Of a DNA stretch of 64,000 bases, positions 33,193 to 42,422 are shown piece after piece. This DNA comes from Alphaproteobacteria bacterium (lineage in GTDB: Bacteria; Pseudomonadota; Alphaproteobacteria; Rickettsiales; SXRF01): assembly GCA_020049775.1 (NCBI GenBank), contig JAGVLO010000001.1:40395-104394 (forward strand), given 5' to 3'. How positions within the stretch are numbered: position 1 is the stretch's first letter; every line of letters starts with the position of its first letter. The position numbers and the translations under genes were made by a program. The notes below the pieces were generated by a model. The model did no database searches. It saw only the letters and a program-made list of their open reading frames with translations, and was not told the DNA's origin.

Positions 33193-34608
33193 TTACGCCA
33201 CCTCTTTTGGTATGCGCTTATCCTGCAGCGCTTTTGCCAGCTCATACATTTTGCTGCCATGCGAACCCTTGATGAGCAGAATATCACCTGCGCGCAGTTC
33301 CTTTTGCAGCAGCGGCAGCAAATCCATTGCCTTTTCCACATGTCCGGCGCACATTTGTGGTGGCAGCACATCATGCAGATGCTGCATAAAATTTCCCGCT
33401 GTATAAACACCGTCGAACCCGTGTTTAACAATATCTGCCGCAAGGTCCGTATGCAGCTGCGGCGCGTCCTTGCCCAGCTCGAGCATGTTGCCGAGCGCAG
33501 CCAGCTTGCGACCCTTGCGGCCAATACTTTCCCACACCTCGGCTGTTTTTGCAAATGCCGCACGCATCGCTGCCGGGCTGGCATTATAGCTATCGTCAAT
33601 CAATATGGCTTCACCACCCTTGACCGGCAATGGCAGTATGCGCCCGCGGCCTTCCAGTTCACCAAAGTTCGCCAACGCCTCAATGGTTTTCTGATCATCC
33701 AGCCCCAGCGCGTGCGTCACCGCCAGCGTCAACAGCGAGGTCATCGCCCAGTGTTTGCCAATCGCCTGTATGCGGTAGCTCATGCTGGTGCCGTGTATAT
33801 TACCCTTGATTTCAGAGCCATGCGCACTGGCAGCATAATGTTCGAGGCGGCATTGCGCCCCCACACCCGTGCCAAAAAATACCAGATTGCTGATTCCTTT
33901 TTTGGCGGCGCATTCTCTTATCACCTGCCATTGCGGGTTATCGCGGTTGATAACAGCAACAGCCTTGGCATTCATACTATCGAAAATTTCCGCCTTGGCG
34001 CGTGCAATGCCGTCAATCGAATCGAAAAATTCGATATGCACGGCTTCAACGGTGGTAATGGCCGCGACATCAGGCTGCACCATTTCAGTTAGGTGCGCAA
34101 TTTCACCCGCATGGTTCATACCCATTTCAAACACGGCGAATTCCGTTTCCGGCGGCAGGTTAGCGAGGTTCAGCGGCGTGCCAATATGGTTGTTGAGGTT
34201 ACCCGTGGTGGCATAGACGCTACCATGCGCAGAAAGCGCAAGCCGCACCATTTCCTTGGCGCTGGTCTTGCCCACGCTGCCGGTAATGCCCACTACTTTT
34301 GCTTTGCTGCGTTTGCGTGCATAGCGGCCCAAGCCTTCCAACGCCTTGAGCGTATCATTGACTACCACCAGCGGCGCATCCCTGTAGTCATCGCCCACAT
34401 GACTGACAACTGCGGCAACTGCACCTTTGGCCAGCGCATCCTTTACAAACTGGTGACCGTCGAAATTATCACCCTTGATGGCAACGAACAAATCACCCTT
34501 CTGTGTGATACGGCTGTCAATCACCACGCGTGCGGCGTTCCACTTAGCACCCTGCGCTTTTCCGTTCGTGGCTTCCGCCGCCTTATGCTCTGTCCAGAGG
34601 TTGTTCAT
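33193..34608 (-). CDS. murF: UDP-MurNAc-tripeptide--D-alanyl-D-alanine ligase
   Basis: 471 aa Mur ligase. VVIDSRITQKGDLFVAIKG is the uridine-binding N-domain, VGITGSVGKTSAKEM the ATP loop, and DDSYNASPAAMRAA the MurF signature. It adds the D-Ala-D-Ala made by Ddl. Start overlaps the murE stop by 4 bp. Confidence 0.97.
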   Translation of the reverse strand: MNNLWTEHKAAEATNGKAQGAKWNAARVVIDSRITQKGDLFVAIKGDNFDGHQFVKDALAKGAVAAVVSHVGDDYRDAPLVVVNDTLKALEGLGRYARKRSKAKVVGITGSVGKTSAKEMVRLALSAHGSVYATTGNLNNHIGTPLNLANLPPETEFAVFEMGMNHAGEIAHLTEMVQPDVAAITTVEAVHIEFFDSIDGIARAKAEIFDSMNAKAVAVINRDNPQWQVIRECAAKKGISNLVFFGTGVGAQCRLEHYAASAHGSEIKGNIHGTSMSYRIQAIGKHWAMTSLLTLAVTHALGLDDQKTIEALANFGELEGRGRILPLPVKGGEAILIDDSYNASPAAMRAAFAKTAEVWESIGRKGRKLAALGNMLELGKDAPQLHTDLAADIVKHGFDGVYTAGNFMQHLHDVLPPQMCAGHVEKAMDLLPLLQKELRAGDILLIKGSHGSKMYELAKALQDKRIPKEVA

Positions 34609-36083
34609 GCCGCCAGCTTCAGCTCCTTCACCAAATCACGTGTGACCTCGGCGTCATCAAACGGATACACCTTGTCGCCGACGGTCTGTGTTTTTTCGTG
34701 GCCCTTACCTGCAATCACCAGTATATCGCCTGCGCCAAGCCCCTTAAGCGCAACATAAATAGCTTCTCGCCTGTCTGCAACCTCTTTAGCGTCCGTGGTC
34801 GCCTCCAGTATCTCCTTGCGGATAGTGGCGGGTACTTCGCTGCGCGGGTTGTCGTCGGTGACGATAACCACGTCTGCCATCATCTGGGCGATGCGCCCCA
34901 TCTCCGGCCGTTTGCCTTTGTCACGGTCGCCGCCGCAACCAAACACCACATGCAGCTTTCCCTTGGTGTGGGGCTTGAGGGTGCGCAGGATATTGGCCAG
35001 CGCCATCGGCGTATGCGCGTAATCAATAAATACTACGCCGCCGTTGGCAAGGCAGGCCACCTGCTCAAGCCGCCCGGGTACACCACGAAATTGCGGTATC
35101 GCCGCCAGCAACTCTTCCAGCTTGCCGCCCGTACCCAGCGCAAGGCCGAGAGCGGTGAGAATGTTCATCACCTGAAACGCGCCCACCAGTGGTATATCCA
35201 GCGTGTACGGCTCGCCGTACAACTCCAGTGACGCTTTCTGCCCCTGCGCATGCGGATCGGTTTTCACCACCCGCAGCTGTTCGCCTGTTTTGCCAAAACC
35301 GATAATGATATGCCCGCGCTGCTGGCATATATGCCTGAGTGCGCCAAAACGCGCATCGTCCTGATTGAGTACCGCCGTCATGCCTTCCGGCAGCACATGC
35401 GAAAACAGCAGGGACTTGGCCTCGAAATAGGCTTGTTCCGTTTTGTGGTAGTCCAGATGGTCGCGTGCAATATTCGTAAATGCCGCCGCTTCCAGTTGCA
35501 CGCCGTCCAGCCGGTGCTGGTCGAGACCGTGACTCGAGGCTTCCACGCCGACATATTGCACCTGCCTGCGCACAAGGTCGGCCAGCAGATGATGCAGCTG
35601 CACAGGGTCGGGCGTGGTATGCGAACCCGGATAGAGTATTTCACCGTCACCCGATAAAATACCCAGCGTACCGATAGACGCGGAAGACTTGCCCATAGCA
35701 TACCAGAACTGGCGGAAAAAATCGGCTGTTGAAGTCTTGCCGTCCGTGCCAGTAACCGCCACCATGTGCCTTGGCTGGTGATGGTAAAAGGCCGCCGCCA
35801 TCATAGCCAGCGTGTGGCGGGGATTATGGCTGCGCACAATAGGAATTCTCACATCAGAGATTTGCGCGTCAGTCGCACAGAGTACGGCTACCGCTCCCGC
35901 CATTTCCGCCTGCGAAATATATTGTGCGCCGTCCGACTGCACGCCCTTAAGCGCCACAAACAGCGTACCCGGCGCTACCTGCCGCGAATCAGTCGTAATA
36001 CTGGTGACCACGATGCGGGAAGCCTCTGGCGGAGTACCGCTGATGTCAGGGCTGGCTTGTATCAGTTCAGAAAGAGGCCTCAT
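34605..36083 (-). CDS. murE: UDP-MurNAc-tripeptide synthetase, meso-DAP type
   Basis: 492 aa. ATP loop VAVTGTDGKTSTADFF. The residues DNPRSE near 410 are the substrate-selecting motif of enzymes that add meso-diaminopimelate rather than lysine, so the wall is of the Gram-negative DAP type. The start lies 17 bp inside the ftsI end. Confidence 0.97.
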   Translation of the reverse strand: MRPLSELIQASPDISGTPPEASRIVVTSITTDSRQVAPGTLFVALKGVQSDGAQYISQAEMAGAVAVLCATDAQISDVRIPIVRSHNPRHTLAMMAAAFYHHQPRHMVAVTGTDGKTSTADFFRQFWYAMGKSSASIGTLGILSGDGEILYPGSHTTPDPVQLHHLLADLVRRQVQYVGVEASSHGLDQHRLDGVQLEAAAFTNIARDHLDYHKTEQAYFEAKSLLFSHVLPEGMTAVLNQDDARFGALRHICQQRGHIIIGFGKTGEQLRVVKTDPHAQGQKASLELYGEPYTLDIPLVGAFQVMNILTALGLALGTGGKLEELLAAIPQFRGVPGRLEQVACLANGGVVFIDYAHTPMALANILRTLKPHTKGKLHVVFGCGGDRDKGKRPEMGRIAQMMADVVIVTDDNPRSEVPATIRKEILEATTDAKEVADRREAIYVALKGLGAGDILVIAGKGHEKTQTVGDKVYPFDDAEVTRDLVKELKLAA

Positions 36084-37851
36084 GTACGAATTTTTTCTCG
36101 CCTGCCTGCGTTGTCGGTTGTTTCTTTACCTTGCCGTTATCCACCCAGAAGCGTGCGGCATCGTCCCCCGGGGCATTTTCAACCGGCTTTATGCCAAGCA
36201 ACGGCCCCATACGTGCGATGATCCTGCCCGCTACGGGTGCAGCAATCCAGCCGCCAGTGGCAAAATTATAGGTGCTTTTGTCCCCTTTTGGCTCGTCCAC
36301 CATTACAAGCACAACATAGCGCGGTTCATCAACAGGAAAAACAGAAATAAACGATGCAATTTTGGCATGTTCCATATATTTTCCGCTGCTACTGATTTTC
36401 TCGGCGGTGCCGGTCTTGCCACCCACGCGGTAGCCGGGTACATCGGCCTTGCTTCCTGTGCCGTAATTGACCACAAGCCGCATCAGGCGGCGCATATTTT
36501 CCGAGGTTTTTTCGCTAATCACGCGTTCGCCTTCAATCTTATCCTTGTTTCCATCCTTCAGTAGCGTCATGCGCGGCATGGTGCCGCCATTGACCATTGC
36601 GCCGATACCGCGCACCAGATGCAGCGGCGATACAGAAATACCATGGCCATAGGATATAGTCACCGTGCTGACCTCTTTCCATTCCGATGGGTACAGCGGA
36701 CTGGCTTTTTCAGGGAGTTCAATTTCTACCGGTTTCATCATGCCCAGCTTTTCGAGAAAGCGTTTCTGTGCCTTGCCGCCAGACTCGAGTGCAATGCGCG
36801 CCGTGCCGATATTCGATGAATAGGCAAACACCTCGGGTAATGTCAGCCAATGCTTGGCGGGGTGGTCGTCGTTAATAGTGAAATTGGCAACTTTGAATGG
36901 ATCAACCGTGTTATAGCTGCTTTTCATGGTAGATTTGCCAAATTCCATGCCCAGCGCCATGGTAAAACTTTTGAAGGTAGAACCCATTTCATAGCTGCCG
37001 AGCGAGGCACGGTTGAACTTTGCGGCATCGCTTGCACTTGCGGGCTTCTGCGGGTCGAAATCCGGCAACGACACCATGGAGAGCAACTCACCTGAGCGCA
37101 AATCCATAATCACTCCGGTAGCGCCAATGGCGTGAAACTGCGAAATAGCCTTGCGCATTTCCTCGCGCATCATCGCCTGCAGGCGTGCATCAATGGACAG
37201 CGCAAGCGGCTGGTTATTCACATCCGTGTCGCGCAGGCGCTGGTCAAACTGCTTTTCTATGCCGGCTAAACCCTTATTATCAACGCCGACATACCCCAGC
37301 ACATGCGACGTAATATTGCCATGCGGATAGACGCGCTTTTCCTCGGGCAGGAAATACAGGCCGGGGATGCCAAGGCTGTTGACTGCCTGCTGTTCCTTAG
37401 GGCTTAGGTTGCGCTTAATCCACACAAAGGACTTGTCGCTCTTGATGCGCGTCATCAACTGCTTGCTATCCATATCCAGCGTGCGAGCAAGCTTGGATGC
37501 CACCTCTTCATGGTCTTTCATTTCCTTGGGATTGACGAAGACAGAGGCCGTCATCAGGCTGGTGGCCAGCAACATACCGTTGCGGTCCACGATATCGCCG
37601 CGCTGTAATTTTGGCTCCATCGCCTCCACCTCAATTTCCTGCACCGAGGCTTCATTATCAGGATCACTTACGGCGATAGTGGATTGCTTCAGATTGTTGA
37701 CCACAGCCACCTCGACCATGCGTACGGAAATGCTTATAAAACACAGCAGAAAGAATAGCGCTACGCACCACAGGCGAATACGGCTCTGCTCTATGATTTT
37801 GCGGCCGGTACTATCTTTGCTGATGACGTTTTTGTTACCCGAACGGCTCAC
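36067..37851 (-). CDS. ftsI: Septal peptidoglycan transpeptidase FtsI (PBP3)
   Basis: 594 aa class B penicillin-binding protein. Cytoplasmic N-terminus, one TM helix at about 28-50, dimerisation domain, and transpeptidase domain with the three motifs in order: STFK (active Ser), SSN, and KTGT. It crosslinks septal glycan with FtsW as partner. The first codon overlaps the ftsL stop. Confidence 0.97.
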   Translation of the reverse strand: MSRSGNKNVISKDSTGRKIIEQSRIRLWCVALFFLLCFISISVRMVEVAVVNNLKQSTIAVSDPDNEASVQEIEVEAMEPKLQRGDIVDRNGMLLATSLMTASVFVNPKEMKDHEEVASKLARTLDMDSKQLMTRIKSDKSFVWIKRNLSPKEQQAVNSLGIPGLYFLPEEKRVYPHGNITSHVLGYVGVDNKGLAGIEKQFDQRLRDTDVNNQPLALSIDARLQAMMREEMRKAISQFHAIGATGVIMDLRSGELLSMVSLPDFDPQKPASASDAAKFNRASLGSYEMGSTFKSFTMALGMEFGKSTMKSSYNTVDPFKVANFTINDDHPAKHWLTLPEVFAYSSNIGTARIALESGGKAQKRFLEKLGMMKPVEIELPEKASPLYPSEWKEVSTVTISYGHGISVSPLHLVRGIGAMVNGGTMPRMTLLKDGNKDKIEGERVISEKTSENMRRLMRLVVNYGTGSKADVPGYRVGGKTGTAEKISSSGKYMEHAKIASFISVFPVDEPRYVVLVMVDEPKGDKSTYNFATGGWIAAPVAGRIIARMGPLLGIKPVENAPGDDAARFWVDNGKVKKQPTTQAGEKKFVHEASF

Positions 37852-38210
37852 CTTCTATCCCCCGCTGCCCTACTGACCTGAGCAGCGGCAGGTTGCACGC
37901 CGTCATCCTGCGAGGCCGCTGCCTGCAATTGACGGGGGAAAGGTATTTCCTGGATATCTGCCACCTGATCCACGGTAAGTTCTTCCGATGAAACAAGGTA
38001 TTTGGAGGCAAGCTGCTGCAGCCTGTCGGGGCGGTTGAGATATGCCCATTCGGCAGCTACCACGTTAAGCCCCTCGCGCTCTACTTCCAGATCGCGCGTA
38101 GTCTGCGCCACCTGTGTGCGCAAGTACTGCACCTGATACTTCACCATATATAAAAGGAACGCTGCCGCTACAATCAGTAGCATCCACACAACAGCTGACA
38201 GACGGTTCAT
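37848..38210 (-). CDS. ftsL: Cell division protein FtsL
   Basis: 120 aa from the ATG at 38210, 5 bp after the rsmH stop; a GTG at 38234 would overlap rsmH and is less likely. One TM helix at about 4-24 is followed by a coiled coil (YQVQYLRTQVAQTTRDLEVERE) and an NRPDRLQQLASKYL block seen in alphaproteobacterial FtsL. It forms a periplasmic complex with FtsQ and FtsB. The tail is Gln/Ala-rich. Confidence 0.9.
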   Translation of the reverse strand: MNRLSAVVWMLLIVAAAFLLYMVKYQVQYLRTQVAQTTRDLEVEREGLNVVAAEWAYLNRPDRLQQLASKYLVSSEELTVDQVADIQEIPFPRQLQAAASQDDGVQPAAAQVSRAAGDRR

Positions 38211-38214
38211 ACCC

Positions 38215-39147
38215 TTAAGCCTCAACTCTTTCACGAATCAGCATCCGCATCGTGGCCGATCGCGAACGCGGGTTAGTGGCAATTTCTTCCGCACTGGCTG
38301 TGCGCTTCTCCGGTTTCGGCAGAAAAAAGTGGGGAGCATCACCAGCCTGCACCTTTTCAGGCACATGCCGTGAATGCTCCCCCAACTTACCGCAACGGGA
38401 GTGGGTAAACCGTTTGACAATGCGATCTTCGAGCGAGTGGAACGTTACCACTACCAGCCTGCCGCCGGGGGCAAGTATGCCCTCTGCTTCTTTCAGGCCG
38501 TTCTCGATCGCCTCAAATTCCTGATTGATATGTATGCGCAAGCCCTGAAAACTGCGGGTTGCGGGGTCTGATTTCTGCGGCTTGCCGCCGATTGACTGGC
38601 GCACGATTTCTGCCAGCTGCGTGGTGCTGGTAATCGGGGTGATGGCACGTGCCGCAACAATGGCGCGGGCAATCCTGCGCGCGGCTTTTTCTTCACCGTA
38701 ATAATAGAAAATATCTGCCAGTTCGCTTTCACCATACTGGTTGACTGCATCGGACGCCGTCATGCCATTTGACGACATGCGCATATCCAGCGGTCCGTCA
38801 TTCCTGAAAGAAAATCCGCGTTCAGCCTTATCAAGCTGCATCGACGAAACACCAAGGTCTAGCACAATACCGTTGGCTTCATGCACACCATGCATCGAGA
38901 CCAGCGAGCACATATCGGAAAAATTGCCGAGCAGCCAGATAAAACGGTTAGGAAATTCACTTTCCAGCCGCTCGGCAAAGGTCTTTGTGCTAGGGTCACG
39001 GTCAATAGCGAATACGCGACAGTCGGCAGCACGCAATATAGCGCGGCTATAGCCACCTGCCCCGAAAGTTCCGTCGATATAAACGCCTTTATCCTTGGGC
39101 GCCAGCCAATCGAGCATTTCATTGAGCATTACGGGTTTATGATCCAT
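38215..39147 (-). CDS. rsmH: 16S rRNA m4C1402 methyltransferase RsmH
   Basis: 310 aa. It begins HKPVMLNEMLDWL, then the SAM loop YIDGTFGAGGYSRAIL, and the conserved NGIVLDLGVSSMQLD and GGRLVVVTFHSLEDRIVK. It methylates 16S rRNA at C1402. The start overlaps the last base of mraZ. Second gene of the dcw operon. Confidence 0.98.
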   Translation of the reverse strand: MDHKPVMLNEMLDWLAPKDKGVYIDGTFGAGGYSRAILRAADCRVFAIDRDPSTKTFAERLESEFPNRFIWLLGNFSDMCSLVSMHGVHEANGIVLDLGVSSMQLDKAERGFSFRNDGPLDMRMSSNGMTASDAVNQYGESELADIFYYYGEEKAARRIARAIVAARAITPITSTTQLAEIVRQSIGGKPQKSDPATRSFQGLRIHINQEFEAIENGLKEAEGILAPGGRLVVVTFHSLEDRIVKRFTHSRCGKLGEHSRHVPEKVQAGDAPHFFLPKPEKRTASAEEIATNPRSRSATMRMLIRERVEA

Positions 39148-39614
39148 TACGGCTTGCCTCCCGTACTTGGCGGCGTGCCACGCAGCTGGTAGCGCTTGTC
39201 TTTTGCCAGTTCGCGCGCACGCTTCGCATGTTCGGCGAACGCGTCCGGTTCCCAGATTTCAAAAATTTCGCCCTTACCGACAAACACCGCCAGTTCTTCG
39301 AGGTTAGCGGTTTTTATCAGAGGCTCTGGCAAGGTAACGCGGCCTTCACTGTCAAACGAAAGCTGCACGCTTTCACCGAAGATGGTGGTGGCAAACGCGT
39401 CACGCTCTTCAGAAAATGGATCGAGTGCTTCCATGCGTTCATTGAGTTTCATGATGCGATCCATCCCGCAGGCTTCGATACAGGGATGCAGGAGTGAGGC
39501 GTTGGCGACGATGCCGGAGAATTCCTGTCCGCCGAGCGCAGCACGGAAAGAAGCAGGGACGGAAATCCTCCCCTTCTTATCGATGCGGTTGTGGTACGTG
39601 GACAAAAACAACAT
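39147..39614 (-). CDS. mraZ: Transcriptional regulator MraZ
   Basis: 155 aa from the ATG at 39614, where MraZ homology begins (MLFLSTYHNRIDKKGRISVP); the upstream in-frame extension is not MraZ-like. Two SpoVT/AbrB-like domains are present, the second starting SFDSEGRVTLPEPL. MraZ binds tandem TGGGN repeats in front of its own operon and represses it. Exactly such repeats lie 75-110 bp upstream here. Confidence 0.96.
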   Translation of the reverse strand: MLFLSTYHNRIDKKGRISVPASFRAALGGQEFSGIVANASLLHPCIEACGMDRIMKLNERMEALDPFSEERDAFATTIFGESVQLSFDSEGRVTLPEPLIKTANLEELAVFVGKGEIFEIWEPDAFAEHAKRARELAKDKRYQLRGTPPSTGGKP

Positions 39615-39688
39615 GACTGATTTCTCACCGGCGTTCCTATGTTCCTTTTCCTCATTTGTTTGCCCCATCTCTTCCGGATGGTTTTTTA

Positions 39689-39722
39689 TGGGATTAAATG
39701 GGATAACATGGGTATATATGGG
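39689..39722. promoter_or_regulatory. MraZ operator: four 10-bp-phased TGGG repeats
   Basis: On the plus strand TGGG occurs at 39689, 39699, 39709 and 39719, exactly 10 bp apart, each with a 5-6-bp AT-rich spacer. A fifth TGGG at 39740 is one base out of phase. The known MraZ site is TGGGN repeated with 5-nt spacers. The repeats lie directly downstream of the predicted -10, so a bound MraZ ring would cover the start of transcription. Confidence 0.85.
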
Positions 39723-39751
39723 AGACTATTGATATTTCATGGGGGAGTCAA
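39723..39751 (-). promoter_or_regulatory. Candidate dcw operon promoter
   Basis: Read on the minus strand: TTGACT (39746-39751), 17-nt spacer, TAGTCT (39723-39728). The -35 is strong and the -10 poor. Its position just upstream of the MraZ repeats fits autorepression. Confidence 0.45.
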
Positions 39752-39787
39752 GGCGTTTTATTCAGGGACAAATTTGGGCAAAAGAAA

Positions 39788-39817
39788 ATGGCCAGATGGA
39801 GTTAACCATCTGGCCAT
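39788..39817 (-). terminator. Terminator behind rpsD
   Basis: Perfect 12-bp stem, 39788-39799 with 39806-39817, and a 6-nt loop. Read on the minus strand it runs into a T-rich tract. It separates rpsD from the mraZ promoter. Confidence 0.85.
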
Positions 39818-39865
39818 TATCAATTTTATAACTAACTTAGGAGCCTGCTGCCCCCGCCTTATTTA

Positions 39866-40483
39866 CTAACGTGAGTAGAATTCGATCACGAAGTTAGGCT
39901 GCATCACGATTGGGTAAGGCACTTCGGCCAGCTTCGGCACACGCACATATTTACCCTTCAGTTCCTTGTTATCGAATTCGATATATTCGGGAATGGTGCG
40001 TTCCGGATTCTGCATCATTTCCAGAACCACGGTCATCTGGCGTGACTTTTCACGCACTTCAACCACATCGCCTTCCTTCACCTGATAGCTCGGGATATTT
40101 GCCTTGCGGCCATTCACACGGACATGGCCGTGGCTTACGAACTGGCGGGCGGCAAACGGGGTGGGAACGAGGCCCATGCGGTACACAACGGTATCCAAAC
40201 GGCTTTCCAGAATGCCGATGAGGTTTTCACCGGTGTCACCCTTGCGGCGCAGCGCTTCCTGATAGATGCGGCGGAACTGGCGCTCGGTGATGTTGCCATA
40301 ATAGCCGCGCAGCTTCTGCTTTTCGCGCAGCTGTGTGCCATAGTCGGAGGTTTTCTTGCGCTTGGCGACGCCGTGCTGCCCCGGCGCATAACCGCGCTTG
40401 TTGAACGGGTCCTTGGCATTACCCCACAGGCTTACGCCCAGGCGGCGGCTGATTTTATATTTGCAATCGATACGTTTTGTCAC
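39866..40483 (-). CDS. rpsD: 30S ribosomal protein S4
   Basis: 205 aa, GTG start with AGGTAG upstream. The N-terminal [14 protein letters not shown] and the S4 RNA-binding domain ([31 protein letters not shown] split over about 93-122) are typical. S4 nucleates 16S assembly. It is monocistronic here, bounded by a terminator, rather than in the alpha ribosomal operon. Confidence 0.98.
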   Translation of the reverse strand: MTKRIDCKYKISRRLGVSLWGNAKDPFNKRGYAPGQHGVAKRKKTSDYGTQLREKQKLRGYYGNITERQFRRIYQEALRRKGDTGENLIGILESRLDTVVYRMGLVPTPFAARQFVSHGHVRVNGRKANIPSYQVKEGDVVEVREKSRQMTVVLEMMQNPERTIPEYIEFDNKELKGKYVRVPKLAEVPYPIVMQPNFVIEFYSR

Positions 40484-40591
40484 GGCATTCTACCTGATTT
40501 ATGAATTTTTATAGGGAGGGGAAATATACAGCGCAAAAGAGCGCTGTCAACGGAAAATAAGCAGGATTATGCTGGTAAAAATAAGGGGTAG

Positions 40592-40981
40592 CTAAATGCC
40601 GATACGGCCCATGTCCTGTACAGGGCGCCCATCCACGGTAGATTGCCCATTTTGTTCAAGATTTGGCGCTGAGGCATTGACGCCCTGTGCCATGCCCTGA
40701 CCACGCGCGGCCTTTACGCGACGCGCATGCTCCCCTTCTACCTTCTGCATGCCCATCAAGGTATCCTGCTGCGGGGCCATCGCATATTCGGGAGCGGCAT
40801 ACATCGGAATTTCCGGCGCCATAGACATAGGCGGCATCATAGAAGGAGTATCCGGCGTGGGTTCTTTATATTCACGGCTACCGCGGATAGCAGCGTTAGC
40901 AGCACCGGCAACAACATAAGCAGCTGCCAGGGCAGCTCCCCATTTTGCTACTTTTGTGATTGTTTTTCCCCAGTCTGCCAT
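40592..40981 (-). CDS. Unknown 129-aa protein, accessory Gly/Ala cluster
   Basis: One hydrophobic Ala-rich stretch near the start (ALAAAYVVAGAANAAI, about 17-32), then a Met/Pro-rich middle (PSMMPPMSMAPEIPMYAAPEY) split by several Met, then a charged region with KVEGEHARRVKAARGQG. This last motif recurs in the neighbouring 197-aa protein as VVEGDNVRRYKES. It could be a small membrane-associated or surface protein. It is transcribed with the next three genes in the same direction, with 21 bp to the nearest. No family recognised. Confidence 0.65.
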   Translation of the reverse strand: MADWGKTITKVAKWGAALAAAYVVAGAANAAIRGSREYKEPTPDTPSMMPPMSMAPEIPMYAAPEYAMAPQQDTLMGMQKVEGEHARRVKAARGQGMAQGVNASAPNLEQNGQSTVDGRPVQDMGRIGI

Positions 40982-41002
40982 AATAGCGTAACCCCAGTAA
41001 CT

Positions 41003-41596
41003 TTAGCCGCCAACCTGTCTGGTCTGCGGGCCCATACTTTCTTTGTAGCGGCGAACATTGTCGCCTTCCACTACTGGAACTCCGGCAATTGTCTTTTGTG
41101 CGGGTGCCTGCTCTTGCTGCTCTCCCGCGGCTTGCGCCTGAATTTCCTGCTGAATGCGGTTAACCGCATAAGCTTGGCCTTCCTGGAAGCCAACCTGATA
41201 ACCTTGCTGAAGGCCCTGATTCTGCGCAGCGGCCATCTGGCCTGCCTTGCCGCCTTCCTGCTCTTGAATTTTTTCGCGGAAAGCTATTTTTTCTTTCGAA
41301 ATTTTATCACTGGCACTATTCAATCCCAGCGCAGCGCCAATGGCTGCAAAAATACCCATAGCCGGAGCGCCAACCACGCCGGCGCCAACCGCACCAACCG
41401 TTGCACCCACGGCAACTACTGCCAACGCAGCACCAATACCGGACGCAAATAACGCAGCACCAAGTAAACCAACTACCGCCCCCGCGAGCGCACCCGCCGC
41501 CGGAATAGCCAAAGCGCCTTTTGCAGCGCCTTTTGCACCCTCCCAGCCAGTGGTGGTTACTTCGCTTACCATGTCATGGTTAATTGGTTTTGCCAT
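41003..41596 (-). CDS. Unknown Gly/Ala-rich 197-aa protein with glycine-zipper core
   Basis: ATG at 41596; an in-frame TTG 12 nt upstream is ignored. Residues about 20-95 are almost only Gly, Ala and Val with GxxxG spacing, the pattern of glycine-zipper membrane-inserting segments. A charged helix follows (SKEKIAFREKIQEQEGGK), then a Gln-rich region, and VVEGDNVRRYKE near the C-terminus shared with the 129-aa protein. GWEGAKGAAKGAL at the start of the core matches GKGAVKGAVKWG of the 172-aa neighbour, so the two are probably related. Function unknown. Confidence 0.65.
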   Translation of the reverse strand: MAKPINHDMVSEVTTTGWEGAKGAAKGALAIPAAGALAGAVVGLLGAALFASGIGAALAVVAVGATVGAVGAGVVGAPAMGIFAAIGAALGLNSASDKISKEKIAFREKIQEQEGGKAGQMAAAQNQGLQQGYQVGFQEGQAYAVNRIQQEIQAQAAGEQQEQAPAQKTIAGVPVVEGDNVRRYKESMGPQTRQVGG

Positions 41597-41741
41597 AGTT
41601 TTACCCAAATTTTCCTTGGTATTCCTTGTTTTTTATGCTGCCATTATGCCACACGGAGACACCTAAACAAGTTAAGGTTTTATTACGCAGCCGCTTACTT
41701 TTATAACCTAATGTATAATATCAATTTAAGTCTATATAAGT

Positions 41742-42260
41742 TTAAGCCCTGGCCATGCCGGCATCCATGCCACGATTCGGCAGTGCATTCGGCGATACTC
41801 CCAACGTCTGCGACTGGCCGCGCGATGACGCCATAATACGTTCACGCTGCATCTGCACCATTTCACGGCGCTCTGATGCCATTTGTGCGCGCTCGTAATT
41901 TTCAATCATGCGCGATTTCTTTTCTTCGATTTTTTCACCGGCACCGGCAAGACCGCCCGCTGCGCCCAATGTGCCACCTACTACAGCGCCCAGTTTGGCT
42001 GCGCCAAGAGCCGCACCCGCTACGAGACCTGTCGCTGCACCTGTTGCCATACCACCTACTGCAAGAGCGCCGCCAAGCAGCCAACCAACACCAGGAATAG
42101 CCATTAAAAGTGCGGGCGCAAGCAAGGTCGCCGCGCCGGCAACGCCACCGGCAATCAATCCCCATTTCACTGCGCCTTTAACCGCGCCTTTGCCGGTTTC
42201 TTTGACGGTTTCCATGGTTTCGTTCATGCCCTTAAGAGCTGGGTGTGAATCATCGGCCAT
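41742..42260 (-). CDS. Unknown Gly/Ala-rich 172-aa protein with glycine-zipper core
   Basis: Starts MADDSHPALKGMNE, like MADDPNDRTD of the upstream protein. Residues about 25-108 are an unbroken Gly/Ala/Leu zone with many GxxxG pairs and two likely membrane hairpins (WGLIAGGVAGAATLLAP; LGGALAVGGMATGAATG). The tail is a highly charged helix (EKIEEKKSRMIENYERAQM). AAAGGG stands before the ATG. Related in layout to the 197-aa protein. No signal peptide of the Sec type. Possibly a toxin, pore or phage-like structural protein, but nothing proves it. Confidence 0.65.
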   Translation of the reverse strand: MADDSHPALKGMNETMETVKETGKGAVKGAVKWGLIAGGVAGAATLLAPALLMAIPGVGWLLGGALAVGGMATGAATGLVAGAALGAAKLGAVVGGTLGAAGGLAGAGEKIEEKKSRMIENYERAQMASERREMVQMQRERIMASSRGQSQTLGVSPNALPNRGMDAGMARA

Positions 42261-42422
42261 AACTAAATCCCTTTGCAGAATAATAATTTTTTATATTACT
42301 ACAGCAGTATCTCATACTGCCTTGGTTTCAACAAATTAAGCTTTTATGACGCTACACCAGACTATCTGACAGAACTGTCATAAAAACGTAAATAAACAAT
42401 AAACTATATATTAATCAATATA

